Shown: positions 1-8,500 of the stretch, in pieces | Layout: each line of letters begins with the position of its first letter | How positions within the stretch are numbered: position 1 is the stretch's first letter | Source of the DNA: Nioella sp965215655 | GTDB lineage: Bacteria; Pseudomonadota; Alphaproteobacteria; Rhodobacterales; Rhodobacteraceae | Length of the DNA: 64,000 bases | NCBI RefSeq assembly: GCF_965215655.1 | Contig: NZ_OZ244111.1 | Coordinates: forward strand, 310,001 to 374,000 | Direction: 5' to 3' | Notes under the pieces: generated by a model | Told to the model about the DNA's origin: nothing | What the model saw: only the letters and a program-made list of their open reading frames with translations | Databases searched by the model: none | Position numbers and translations under genes: made by a program

Positions 1-430
1 CCGGCTCGACCTTGCCCGGCACCTCGGCGTGCAGCATGTGGTCGATACTTCCTCCACCACCCTGCGCGAGGTGATGGACCAGATCGGCATGACCGAGGGC
101 TTCGACGTGGGCCTTGAGATGTCCGGCGCGGCGGCGGCCATGCGCCAGATGATTCACCGAATGAACAATGGCGGCAAGATCGCCCTTCTGGGCATTGCCC
201 CCACCGAGTTTGCCGTCGACTGGAACGAGATCATTTTCAAGATGCTGACCGTGAAAGGCATCTACGGGCGCGAGATGTATGAAACCTGGTACAAGATGAT
301 TGCGCTGGTGCAGTCGGGTCTCGATCTGACCGGGCTGATCACGCATCGCATCGGCATCGACGAGTTCGAGGACGGCTTCGCCGCGATGCTCTCTGGTCAG
401 GCCGGAAAGGTTGTGATGGACTGGGGCTGA
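1..430 (+). CDS. tdh: L-threonine 3-dehydrogenase, C-terminal part (5' end outside window)
   Basis: This is the C-terminal ~143 codons of a zinc-dependent medium-chain alcohol dehydrogenase. The frame is open from base 2 and ends at TGA 428-430. The segment KGIYGREMYETWYKM, then LITHRIGIDEFEDGF and the closing GQAGKVVMDWG, match the C-terminus of L-threonine 3-dehydrogenase. That enzyme oxidises L-threonine to 2-amino-3-oxobutyrate with NAD+, usually paired with Kbl. The catalytic zinc ligands and most of the Rossmann fold lie upstream, outside the window. The next gene starts 16 bases later on the same strand, so the two may be co-transcribed. Family assignment is firm; intactness cannot be judged. 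Confidence 0.93.
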   Translation, partial: RLDLARHLGVQHVVDTSSTTLREVMDQIGMTEGFDVGLEMSGAAAAMRQMIHRMNNGGKIALLGIAPTEFAVDWNEIIFKMLTVKGIYGREMYETWYKMIALVQSGLDLTGLITHRIGIDEFEDGFAAMLSGQAGKVVMDWG

Positions 431-446
431 CCGAAGGAGGCCCGAG

Positions 447-1448
447 ATGACCGAAACGCTGATCACGTCTGAGGTGGATTACGAGGCCGAGGGCCGTCAG
501 ACCGGCTATCTCCGCGTGCCCCATTCCGTCACCCGCAGCGCCTATGGCTGGATTCCCGTCCCGGTCACGGTTCTGAAGAACGGCGACGGGCCGACCATGG
601 TGCTGATGGGCGGCACCCATGGCGACGAATATGAAGGACAGATCGCGATTGACCGGTTGGCCAAGACCCTGCGGTCAGAGGACATCACCGGCCGCCTCAT
701 CTGCCTGCCGATGCTGAACTTCCCCGCCGCCGATGCGGGCCTGCGCTGCTCCCCGGTGGACCAGGGCAACCTCAACCGCGCCTTCCCCGCCGATCCGCGC
801 GGCACCCCCACCCAGTTGATCGCGCACTACGTCGAAGAGGTGCTGATGCCGCTGGCCGACTATGCCATCGACCTGCATTCCGGCGGCGCGTCCCTCTTCT
901 ATCCGCCGACCTTCATGCGCTGTCCCGGCTGGACCGAGGAAGAAGCCGCAACTCTGCGCAACCTCCAGACCGCCTTCGATCTGCCGTACGCCTGGGTCTT
1001 CACCGGCGGTGGCGGCCCGAACAGCACGGCGCGGACCACGATGGGGGCAGCCGCGCGCAAGGGGGTGGTGACCGTGAACGCGGAACTCGGCGGCGGCGGC
1101 GCGGTCACGCCCGAGATTTTGGCGCGGGCTGAGCGCGGCCTGAAACGTGCTCTGCACGCGGTCGGAATGCTGCCGGGATATGAACCGGACGCGCCACGCG
1201 GCACGCGGGAGCTGCATATCCAGGGCCTGGTCCATGCCTATGAACGCGGCGTGTTCGAACCCCTGCTGGAACCCGGCGACGAGGTTGGTGTGGGGACAGT
1301 CCTCGCCACGATTCACCACCCCGACGACCCGAGATGCGCCGCGACCGAGATCGTCTCGGACTATGATGGGATAATCCTCGCCATGCGCGCGCTCGGACGC
1401 GTGGACCGGGGTGATGCCCTCTTCCAGATCGCGCGGGACGTGGCGTGA
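447..1448 (+). CDS. Succinylglutamate desuccinylase/aspartoacylase-family zinc deacylase
   Basis: A 333-aa M14-like amidohydrolase. Zinc-site motifs are visible: GGTHGDEYEGQ near residue 55 (His and Glu ligands), DLHSGG near residue 143 (third ligand His) and NAELGGGG near residue 211 (catalytic Glu region). A C-terminal beta-rich segment with a GVFEPLLEPGDEVG turn resembles the lipoyl/barrel-like tail of this family. Members remove N-acyl groups from small amino acids; some Rhodobacteraceae homologues are annotated as DoeB, N-acetyl-diaminobutyrate deacetylase of ectoine breakdown. I see no ectoine genes nearby, so the substrate is open. The ATG at 447 follows a GGAGG-like site (GAAGGAGG). 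It probably shares a transcript with tdh. Confidence 0.85.
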   Translation: MTETLITSEVDYEAEGRQTGYLRVPHSVTRSAYGWIPVPVTVLKNGDGPTMVLMGGTHGDEYEGQIAIDRLAKTLRSEDITGRLICLPMLNFPAADAGLRCSPVDQGNLNRAFPADPRGTPTQLIAHYVEEVLMPLADYAIDLHSGGASLFYPPTFMRCPGWTEEEAATLRNLQTAFDLPYAWVFTGGGGPNSTARTTMGAAARKGVVTVNAELGGGGAVTPEILARAERGLKRALHAVGMLPGYEPDAPRGTRELHIQGLVHAYERGVFEPLLEPGDEVGVGTVLATIHHPDDPRCAATEIVSDYDGIILAMRALGRVDRGDALFQIARDVA

Positions 1449-1498
1449 CCGGATCGCGCCCGGGGTGACTCGTCTCTCTCTGGCCGCTTGCCGAACGG

Positions 1499-1737
1499 CC
1501 CCTTTCATCTTGGCTCCAAATACCTCCGCCGGAGGCATCCCTCCCGCGCCACCGCACCGCCCGCATCCATTGTGCTCCACCCTCACCACACCTCCGTGGC
1601 AACGCGGACCGACGAGGCCTCCGGCGTCAGCCGGGGGTTGAGGAGGGCCGCTCCCGGGTCGACGACGAAGTCGGCGAAACCGGTTTTTCATATGCACGGG
1701 GGGGGCACAGGGGGTGTACGGGGGGTGCACGCATGGC
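1499..1737 (-). repeat. Dispersed ~235-bp intergenic repeat, copy A (inverted relative to copy B at 57513-57744)
   Basis: Read on the minus strand, this stretch aligns block by block with 57513-57744. Shared elements in order are tandem GTACACCCCC-type motifs, GGTTTCGCCG, an exactly shared 26-base block (1638-1663 here, 57587-57612 there), CCGCGTTGCCACGG, and a palindromic CCTCCGGCGGAGG followed by TATTTGG and GCCAAGATGAAA. Short indels between blocks change the reading frame, so it is unlikely to be coding. It fills most of the 383-base gap between the deacylase and secE. The function is unknown; the 3' palindrome could end transcription of the upstream genes. Confidence 0.8.
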
Positions 1738-1766
1738 GACAGGCCATTTTGCCCCGCTTGCCCGCC

Positions 1767-1795
1767 TTGCGCCGCCGGTCCCCCTTGCGTATATA
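1767..1795 (+). promoter_or_regulatory. Predicted sigma70-type promoter of secE-nusG
   Basis: A TTGCGC -35 element at 1767-1772 is separated by 17 bases from a TATATA -10 element at 1790-1795. Transcription would start near 1802, about 30 bases before the secE ATG. It lies just past the dispersed repeat, so the repeat ends where the operon's regulatory region begins. This is a consensus match only. Confidence 0.6.
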
Positions 1796-1831
1796 CCCCC
1801 GGTCAGACGCACTCATCCGGATGAAGATTCC

Positions 1832-2026
1832 ATGGCCACCAACCCGCTTCAGTTCCTGCAACAGACCCGTTCGGAGGTCTCCAAGGTCGTTTGGCCGACG
1901 CGGCGCGAGGTGCTTGTGACCACTCTGATGGTCTTTGCTCTGGCCATTGTCGGTGCGATTTTCTTTTCCTTCGTGGACATCCTGATCCGGTGGGGTCTTG
2001 AACTGATCCTGACGATGACTGGCTGA
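1832..2026 (+). CDS. secE: Preprotein translocase subunit SecE
   Basis: A 64-aa small SecE of the single-membrane-span type. The N-terminal amphipathic stretch with the conserved motif SEVSKVVWPTRREV is followed by one hydrophobic segment at about residues 33-56. SecE clamps SecY in the SecYEG channel of the inner membrane. An in-frame ATG lies upstream at 1733, but it would put the dispersed repeat edge and the promoter inside the gene, so I chose 1832, which gives the normal short form. nusG follows on the same strand, as in most bacteria. Confidence 0.95.
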   Translation: MATNPLQFLQQTRSEVSKVVWPTRREVLVTTLMVFALAIVGAIFFSFVDILIRWGLELILTMTG

Positions 2027-2216
2027 CCAGAAGAAACCCGGACCGAACCCCTTGATTTTCCGTCACTTGGGGGGTAGGTCACGGCTCACTTTCCCGGAAA
2101 TGGCGTGCGTCGATTCGTGATGCGCGCTGTTTTTTGTTCGGCCCGATTTGGGTAAAACATTGGGAATACTTGGAAATTTTGGGGTCGGTGACCCCGGGCT
2201 TGAGGAACGGGCAGGT

Positions 2217-2750
2217 ATGGCGAAGCGGTGGTATTCGGTCTCGGTGCTTTCGAATTTCGAAAAGCGCATTGCCGAGCAGATCAGGACTGCCGTGGAAGAA
2301 GGCGGCCTTCAGGACGAGATTGAAGAAGTTCTGGTTCCCGAAGAGGATGTGATCGAGGTGCGTCGTGGCAAGAAAGTCACCGTGCCGCGCCGCTTCATGC
2401 CCGGCTACGTGCTTGTGCGCATGGAGATGACAGACCGTGCCTATCATGCCATCAACTCGATTCCCCGCGTCACGGGCTTCCTGGGCCCGCAAGGCCGCCC
2501 GATGCCGATGCGCGACGCCGAGGTGAACGCGATCCTGAACCGGGTCGAAGAGGGCGAGGCGCAGCCGCGCTCGACCATCACTTACGAGATTGGTGAGAAG
2601 GTCAAAGTCAACGAAGGCCCGTTCGAGGATTTCGATGGCATGGTCGAAGAAGTGGACGACGCCAATCAGCGCCTGAAGGTGACGGTGTCGATCTTTGGCC
2701 GGGAAACCCCGGTCGAACTGGAATTCACGCAGGTCACCAAACAGGCCTGA
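2217..2750 (+). CDS. nusG: Transcription termination/antitermination factor NusG
   Basis: A 177-aa NusG. The N-terminal NGN domain begins MAKRWYSVSVLSNFEKRI and includes the conserved MPGYVLVRMEM and IPRVTGFLG motifs. The C-terminal KOW domain carries VKVNEGPFEDFDGMVEEVD. NusG binds the RNA polymerase clamp and links it to Rho and to ribosomal S10. An upstream in-frame ATG at 2148 would add 23 residues that do not fit the family, so the start is set at 2217, just after a purine-rich GAGGAACGGGCAGG stretch. The 190-base gap from secE shows no gene. Confidence 0.96.
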   Translation: MAKRWYSVSVLSNFEKRIAEQIRTAVEEGGLQDEIEEVLVPEEDVIEVRRGKKVTVPRRFMPGYVLVRMEMTDRAYHAINSIPRVTGFLGPQGRPMPMRDAEVNAILNRVEEGEAQPRSTITYEIGEKVKVNEGPFEDFDGMVEEVDDANQRLKVTVSIFGRETPVELEFTQVTKQA

Positions 2751-2833
2751 CGTGATCATTCGTGGGAGGCGAGGGCACGCGTGTCCGGACCGCACCACGC
2801 TAACCACCGAGGGCGCAACGCGTTGCGTCTTCA

Positions 2834-2854
2834 TAGGGCGGGAAGATCCCCGCC
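2834..2854. repeat. REP-like hairpin, copy 1
   Basis: The sequence TAGGGCGGGAAGATCCCCGCC folds as GGCGGG/CCCGCC-type arms around a short loop. It shares its TAGGGCGGG edge with hairpins at 4037-4060, 20566-20588 and 20598-20618. It sits between nusG and rplK and may act as a processing or partial termination point. Confidence 0.5.
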
Positions 2855-2875
2855 GATGATGGAAGGAGAGGCCAA

Positions 2876-3328
2876 ATGGCCAAGAAACTGATCGGCAAGA
2901 TGAAGCTGCAGATCAAGGCGGGGCAAGCCAACCCGTCTCCGCCCGTGGGTCCGGCCCTCGGTCAGCGCGGGATCAACATCATGGAATTCTGCAAGGCGTT
3001 CAACGCCAAGACGCAGGAAATGGAACCGGGTTCGCCCTGTCCGACCGTGATCAGCTACTACCAGGACAAGTCCTTCACGATGGAAATCAAGACGCCCCCC
3101 GCGTCTTATTACCTCAAGAAGGCCGCCGGCCTGAAGCCCGTCGGCAAGCGCAACCGTCCCCGTGGCGCCGAGAATCCCGGCCGTGAAACGATCGCAACCG
3201 TGACCGTCAAGCAGGTCCGCGAGATCGCGGAAGCCAAGATGAAGGATCTCAGTGCGAATGACGTCGAAGCAGCGATGAAGATCATCGTCGGTTCGGCCAA
3301 TTCGATGGGCATCGAGGTGAAAGGGTAA
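2876..3328 (+). CDS. rplK: 50S ribosomal protein L11
   Basis: A 150-aa L11. The N-terminal domain carries the proline-rich PSPPVGPALGQRGINIMEFC signature near residues 21-40, where thiostrepton-type antibiotics act. The C-terminal rRNA-binding domain ends NSMGIEVKG. L11 forms the GTPase-associated centre with 23S rRNA helices 43/44. The ATG follows a strong GGAAGGAGAG site. rplA starts 3 bases after the stop, so the two are translated from one message; in enterobacteria L1 represses this pair by binding the leader, which is inferred but not shown here. Confidence 0.98.
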   Translation: MAKKLIGKMKLQIKAGQANPSPPVGPALGQRGINIMEFCKAFNAKTQEMEPGSPCPTVISYYQDKSFTMEIKTPPASYYLKKAAGLKPVGKRNRPRGAENPGRETIATVTVKQVREIAEAKMKDLSANDVEAAMKIIVGSANSMGIEVKG

Positions 3329-3331
3329 ATC

Positions 3332-4030
3332 ATGGCAAAGCTCGGTAAACGTACCCGCGCCGCCCGCGAAGCCTTCGCCGGCAAGGAAGACATCACCGTC
3401 GAGGATGCCGTTGCGCTAATCAAGGCCAACGCCAACGCCAAGTTCGACGAGTCGGTCGAAATCGCGATGAACCTGGGCGTCGACCCGCGCCACGCCGACC
3501 AGATGGTCCGCGGCACGGTCACCCTGCCCAATGGCACCGGCAAATCCGTCCGCGTCGCCGTCTTCGCCCGTGGCCCCAAGGCAGAAGAAGCCCTGGCCGC
3601 AGGAGCTGATATCGTCGGCGCAGAGGATCTGATGGAAACCGTTCAGGGCGGCACCATCGAGTTCGAACGCTGCATCGCCACCCCGGACATGATGCCGATC
3701 GTCGGCCGTCTGGGTAAGGTGCTTGGCCCCCGGAACCTGATGCCGAACCCCAAGATCGGGACCGTGACCATGGATGTTGCCGAAGCCGTGAAAGCGGCCA
3801 AGGGCGGCCAGGTGCAGTTCCGCGCCGAGAAGGCCGGTGTCGTGCATGCCGGTGTGGGCAAGGTGTCGTTCAACGCCGACCAGCTGGCCGAAAACATCCG
3901 CGCCTTCGTGGATGCGGTGTCCAAGGCCAAGCCGACCGGTGCCAAGGGTGCCTACATGAAGCGCGTGTCGCTCAGCTCGACCATGGGCCCGGGCGTGTCC
4001 GTGTCCGTCGACAGCGCGACCGGCAACTGA
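3332..4030 (+). CDS. rplA: 50S ribosomal protein L1
   Basis: A 232-aa L1 of usual length. The conserved motif LGKVLGPRNLMPNPKIGTVT lies near residues 127-146, and FDESVEIAMNLGVDPRHADQMVRGTVTLPNGTGK lies in the N-terminal domain. L1 forms the mobile L1 stalk that handles E-site tRNA and is the classical autogenous repressor of rplKA. It starts 3 bases after rplK. Confidence 0.98.
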   Translation: MAKLGKRTRAAREAFAGKEDITVEDAVALIKANANAKFDESVEIAMNLGVDPRHADQMVRGTVTLPNGTGKSVRVAVFARGPKAEEALAAGADIVGAEDLMETVQGGTIEFERCIATPDMMPIVGRLGKVLGPRNLMPNPKIGTVTMDVAEAVKAAKGGQVQFRAEKAGVVHAGVGKVSFNADQLAENIRAFVDAVSKAKPTGAKGAYMKRVSLSSTMGPGVSVSVDSATGN

Positions 4031-4036
4031 CCCGGA

Positions 4037-4060
4037 GGTGGGCAGAACTGCCCACCCTAC
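4037..4060. repeat. REP-like hairpin, copy 2
   Basis: GGTGGGCAG and CTGCCCACC form a nearly continuous stem with a two-base loop, followed by CTAC. This is the same architecture as the hairpins at 20566-20588 and, inverted, 20598-20618. It sits 6 bases after the rplA stop and could limit read-through into rplJ or protect the rplKA mRNA end. Confidence 0.55.
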
Positions 4061-4302
4061 GAGATTTCATGCCGGTTCGCCGGTATGAATGGCGGGGCCG
4101 CCAAGGTGGCCTCGTCCTGTCCGAGACGGAGGGTTGGGCGAAAGCCTGATAATTCCTTCCTGAGATGGGAAGCGAGACTAGGAATTTCCGAAGGTTTCCT
4201 TCGGGCGATCTGACGGCTCGGGACCCTGACTTGGACCCGAAGAGGTTGGGGAAACCCAGCCAAACTTGAGCCGGGGGGAGACCCCCAAATTGGAGTGAAA
4301 CT
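4061..4302 (+). promoter_or_regulatory. rplJ leader, putative L10(L12) autoregulatory RNA
   Basis: The ~240 bases before rplJ hold no gene. They are rich in potential stems, for example ATGCCGG/CCGGTAT at about 4069-4086 and GGGGG/CCCCC just before the start codon. In bacteria generally the rplJ leader binds the L10(L12)4 complex, which then blocks translation of L10 and L12. Position and structure potential fit; the specific kink-turn was not verified by folding. Confidence 0.45.
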
Positions 4303-4821
4303 GTGGATAGAGCCCAGAAAGAGAAAGTGGTCGAGGAACTCGGCCAGATCTTCGAAAGCTCTGGCGTCGTCGTAGTGTCCCACTACGAGGGCCTCACGGT
4401 TGCCGAGATGCAGGACCTGCGCGCGCAAATGCGTGAAGCGGGTGGGTCCGTTCGTGTCGCCAAGAACAGGCTCGCCAAGATCGCCCTTGATGGGAAGCCG
4501 TGCGCAGGCATTGCTGACCTGATGACGGGCATGACCGTGCTCTCCTTCTCCGAGGACCCCGTGGCAGCAGCCAAGGTGGCCGAGGAGTATGCCAAGAAGA
4601 ATGACAAATTCGTCATTCTTGGCGGCGCAATGGGGGACACTGTTCTGGACCGCGCCGGTGTCAAAGCCGTCTCCGACATGCCGTCCCGCGAGGAGCTTAT
4701 CGCCTCCATCGTTGGCTGCATCGGGGCACCTGCTTCGAACATCGCCGGGGCCATTGGCGCACCTGCTTCGAACATCGCGAGCATCCTTTCGACCATCGAA
4801 GAGAAGGCCGAAGCCGCGTAA
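4303..4821 (+). CDS. rplJ: 50S ribosomal protein L10
   Basis: A 172-aa L10 that begins at GTG. Recognisable are DRAQKEKVVEELGQIFE at the N-terminus, VVVSHYEGLTVAEM and VAKNRLAKIAL. The C-terminal helix that binds L7/L12 dimers contains an 11-residue tandem duplication, IGAPASNIAGA, with a 20-base exact DNA repeat at 4726-4745 and 4759-4778. The start is preceded by TTGGAG. L10 anchors the L7/L12 stalk. rplL follows 73 bases later. Confidence 0.97.
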   Translation: MDRAQKEKVVEELGQIFESSGVVVVSHYEGLTVAEMQDLRAQMREAGGSVRVAKNRLAKIALDGKPCAGIADLMTGMTVLSFSEDPVAAAKVAEEYAKKNDKFVILGGAMGDTVLDRAGVKAVSDMPSREELIASIVGCIGAPASNIAGAIGAPASNIASILSTIEEKAEAA

Positions 4822-4894
4822 GCAACCTGAGACCCGTCGTAGGGGCGCAATGCTCTCGACGTTGGAACACATACCTAGATACGGAACCTGAAAA

Positions 4895-5275
4895 ATGGCT
4901 GATCTGAAAGCACTTGCTGAAAGCATCGTCAACCTGACCCTGCTGGAAGCCCAAGAACTGAAAACCATCCTCAAGGACGAGTATGGCATCGAGCCCGCCG
5001 CTGGCGGCGCTGTGATGATGGCCGGTCCTGCTGGCGGCGGCGAAGCTGCTGCTGCTGAAGAGCAGACCGAGTTTGACGTGATCCTGAAGTCCGCTGGCGA
5101 CAAGAAGATCAACGTCATCAAAGAAGTCCGCGGCATCACCGGCCTGGGCCTCAAAGAAGCAAAAGAGCTGGTCGAAGCTGGCGGCAAAGCCGTCAAGGAG
5201 CAGGTCTCCAAAGCCGAAGCCGAAGACATCAAAGCCAAGCTGGAAGCAGCTGGCGCCGAAGTCGAGCTCAAGTAA
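4895..5275 (+). CDS. rplL: 50S ribosomal protein L7/L12
   Basis: A 126-aa L7/L12. The N-terminal dimerisation domain (MADLKALAESIVNLTLLEAQELKTIL) is followed by an Ala/Gly-rich hinge at about residues 38-55. The C-terminal domain contains KINVIKEVRGITGLGLKEAKELVE, the conserved factor-binding surface. It recruits and activates EF-Tu and EF-G on the ribosome. Placed between rplJ and rpoB as in most bacteria. Confidence 0.98.
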   Translation: MADLKALAESIVNLTLLEAQELKTILKDEYGIEPAAGGAVMMAGPAGGGEAAAAEEQTEFDVILKSAGDKKINVIKEVRGITGLGLKEAKELVEAGGKAVKEQVSKAEAEDIKAKLEAAGAEVELK

Positions 5276-5314
5276 TCTGCGCCCGACCTTTTGTGTCGGG
5301 ACGTTGAAAGAAGC

Positions 5315-5345
5315 GGCTGGATCCGGGGATTTCCCGGGTCCAGCC
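5315..5345 (+). promoter_or_regulatory. Hairpin in the rplL-rpoB intercistronic region
   Basis: GGCTGGA (5315-5321) pairs with TCCAGCC (5339-5345) around an inner CCGGG/CCCGG-type stem. A weaker CCCGAC/GTCGGG hairpin precedes it at about 5282-5300. In many bacteria this interval holds an attenuator or RNase III site that sets the ribosomal-protein to polymerase ratio. There is no T-run, so full termination is unlikely. Confidence 0.5.
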
Positions 5346-5528
5346 AGCCTCGTCTTGGCGAGGGCCCGCATGTGACGGACCTTCCCCAAGACGCGGTTCA
5401 CAGGATCGGGAGCCCGCCGGTGGGACGGCAGGCATGAATTGATCCGAACCCGTCTGGTTTCAGTGCGACGCATGGCCGGTGCCCCGACGGCCCGTGCGAG
5501 CGCGAAGAAACGAAAGGTGTCCGAGAGC

Positions 5529-8500
5529 ATGGCTCAGACCTACGCAGGCCAGAAACGAATCCGCAAATTTTACGGCAAAATCCGCGAAGTGCTGGAAATG
5601 CCGAACCTGATCGAGGTGCAGAAGTCGTCCTACGACCTCTTCCTCAAGTCCGGCGACCAGGAACAGCCCGCCGATGGCGAAGGCATCAAGGGTGTGTTCC
5701 AGTCGGTCTTCCCGATCAAGGATTTCAACGAAACCGCGATTCTCGAATTCGTCAAATACGAGCTGGAAAGCCCGAAATACGACGTCGAGGAATGCCAGCA
5801 GCGCGACATGACCTACAGCGCGCCGCTGAAGGTGACGCTGCGTCTGATCGTGTTCGATGTGGACGAGGATACCGGCGCCAAGTCGGTCAAGGACATCAAG
5901 GAACAGGATGTGTTCATGGGCGACATGCCCCTGATGACGCAAAATGGTACCTTCATCGTCAATGGCACCGAGCGGGTCATCGTTTCCCAGATGCACCGGT
6001 CTCCCGGCGTGTTCTTCGATCATGACAAGGGCAAGACCCACAGCAGCGGCAAGCTGCTCTTTGCCTGCCGCATCATTCCCTATCGCGGCTCCTGGCTCGA
6101 TTTCGAATTCGACGCCAAGGACATCGTCCATGCGCGTATCGACCGTCGCCGCAAGCTGCCGGTGACGACGCTGCTCTATGCGCTTGGCCTGGACCAGGAA
6201 GGCATCATGGATGCCTATTACAACACGGTCACCTTCAAGCTTGAGAAGAACAAGGGTTGGGCAACCCAGTTCTTCCCCGAGCGTGTGCGCGGCACCCGTC
6301 CCACCCATGATCTCGTGGATGCCGCCACCGGGGAAGTGATTGCCGAAGCGGGCAAGAAAGTGACGCCGCGCGCGGTCAAGAAGCTGATCGAAGAGGGCAA
6401 TGTCACCGAACTGCTGGTGCCGTTCGAACAGATCGTTGGCCGTTTCGTCGCCAAGGACATCATCAACGAGGAAACCGGCGCGATCTATGTCGAGGCCGGG
6501 GATGAACTGACCTGGGAGGTCGACAAGGACGGCGAAGTGACCGGCGGCAGCCTGAAAGAGCTGCTGGATGCGGGCTTTACCGAGATCCCGGTTCTGGACA
6601 TCGACAACATCAATGTCGGTCCCTACATCCGCAACACCATGGCCGCCGACAAGAATATGGGCCGCGACACGGCGCTGATGGATATCTACCGCGTCATGCG
6701 TCCGGGTGAGCCGCCGACCGTCGAGGCCGCGTCGAACCTGTTCGACCAGCTGTTCTTCGATTCCGAGCGTTATGACCTGTCCGCTGTTGGTCGCGTGAAG
6801 ATGAACATGCGTCTGGCGCTGGATGCGGAAGACACGCAGCGGACCCTGCGCAAGGAAGACATCATTGCCTGCGTCAAGGCTCTGGTGGAACTGCGCGACG
6901 GTCTGGGCGACATCGACGATATCGACCACCTCGGCAATCGTCGGGTGCGGTCTGTCGGCGAACTGATGGAAAACCAGTATCGCGTCGGCCTTCTGCGCAT
7001 GGAGCGTGCCATCAAGGAACGCATGTCCAGCGTCGAGATCGACACGGTGATGCCGCAGGACCTGATCAACGCCAAACCGGCCGCGGCGTCGGTGCGCGAA
7101 TTCTTCGGCTCCTCGCAGCTTTCGCAGTTCATGGACCAGACCAACCCGCTTTCCGAAGTGACCCACAAGCGGCGCCTCTCGGCGCTTGGGCCGGGCGGTC
7201 TGACCCGCGAACGTGCGGGCTTTGAGGTGCGCGACGTGCACCCGACCCACTATGGCCGGATGTGCCCGATTGAAACGCCGGAAGGTCCGAACATCGGCCT
7301 GATCAACTCGCTGGCCACCTATGCCCGCGTGAACAAGTACGGCTTCATCGAAACCCCCTATCGCAAGGTGGTGGACAGCCAGGTGACCGACGAGGTCAAC
7401 TACATGTCCGCGACCGAGGAAATGCGTCACACCGTGGCCCAGGCCAACGCGACGCTGGACGAGGACGGCAAGTTCATCAACGACCTGGTGAACACCCGCA
7501 AATCGGGTGAATACACCATGGCGCCGCGCGAAAGCGTGGACCTGATCGACGTGTCGCCCAAGCAGCTGGTGTCGGTCGCGGCCTCGCTCATTCCGTTCCT
7601 GGAAAACGACGACGCTAACCGCGCGCTGATGGGCTCGAACATGCAGCGTCAGGCGGTGCCGCTTCTGCAGGCCGATGCGCCCTTCGTGGGCACCGGCATT
7701 GAAAGCAAGGTGGCTATCGACTCCGGCGCGGCCATTCAGGCCAAGCGTGGCGGCGTGATCGACCAGGTGGACGCCACCCGGATCGTGGTGCGTGCCACCG
7801 AGGATCTGGAACTGGGCGATGCGGGCGTCGACATCTACCGTCTGCGCAAGTTCCAGCGGTCGAACCAGAACACCTGCATCAACCAGCGTCCGCTGGTGAA
7901 GGTGGGTGACAGCGTGTCCAAGGGCGAAGTGATCGCCGATGGTCCGTCGACCGATATGGGGGAACTGGCGCTCGGCAAGAACGTCGTCGTCGCCTTCATG
8001 CCCTGGAACGGCTACAACTACGAAGACTCGATCCTGATCTCGGAACGGATCGCGCGCGACGACGTGTTCACCTCGATCCATATCGAGGAATTTGAAGTCG
8101 CCGCCCGTGACACCAAGCTGGGGCCGGAAGAGATCACCCGCGACATCCCGAACGTCGGTGAAGAAGCGCTGCGCAACCTCGACGAGGCCGGCATCGTCTA
8201 CATCGGCGCAGAGGTTGCGCCGGGCGACATCCTGGTTGGCAAAATCACACCCAAGGGCGAAAGCCCGATGACGCCGGAAGAAAAGCTTCTGCGCGCCATC
8301 TTCGGTGAAAAAGCCTCGGACGTGCGCGACACCTCTCTGCGCGTGAAGCCCGGTGACTTCGGCACCGTGGTAGAGGTCCGCGTCTTCAACCGTCATGGCG
8401 TCGAGAAAGACGAGCGTGCGCTGCAGATCGAGCGTGAGGAAGTGGAACGTCTGGCCCGTGACCGTGACGACGAGCTGGTCATTCTTGAGCGCAACATCTA

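Noticed and set aside
1499..1737. Coding potential of the dispersed repeat
   Set aside because: The other copy changes reading frame between conserved blocks, so protein coding is not conserved.
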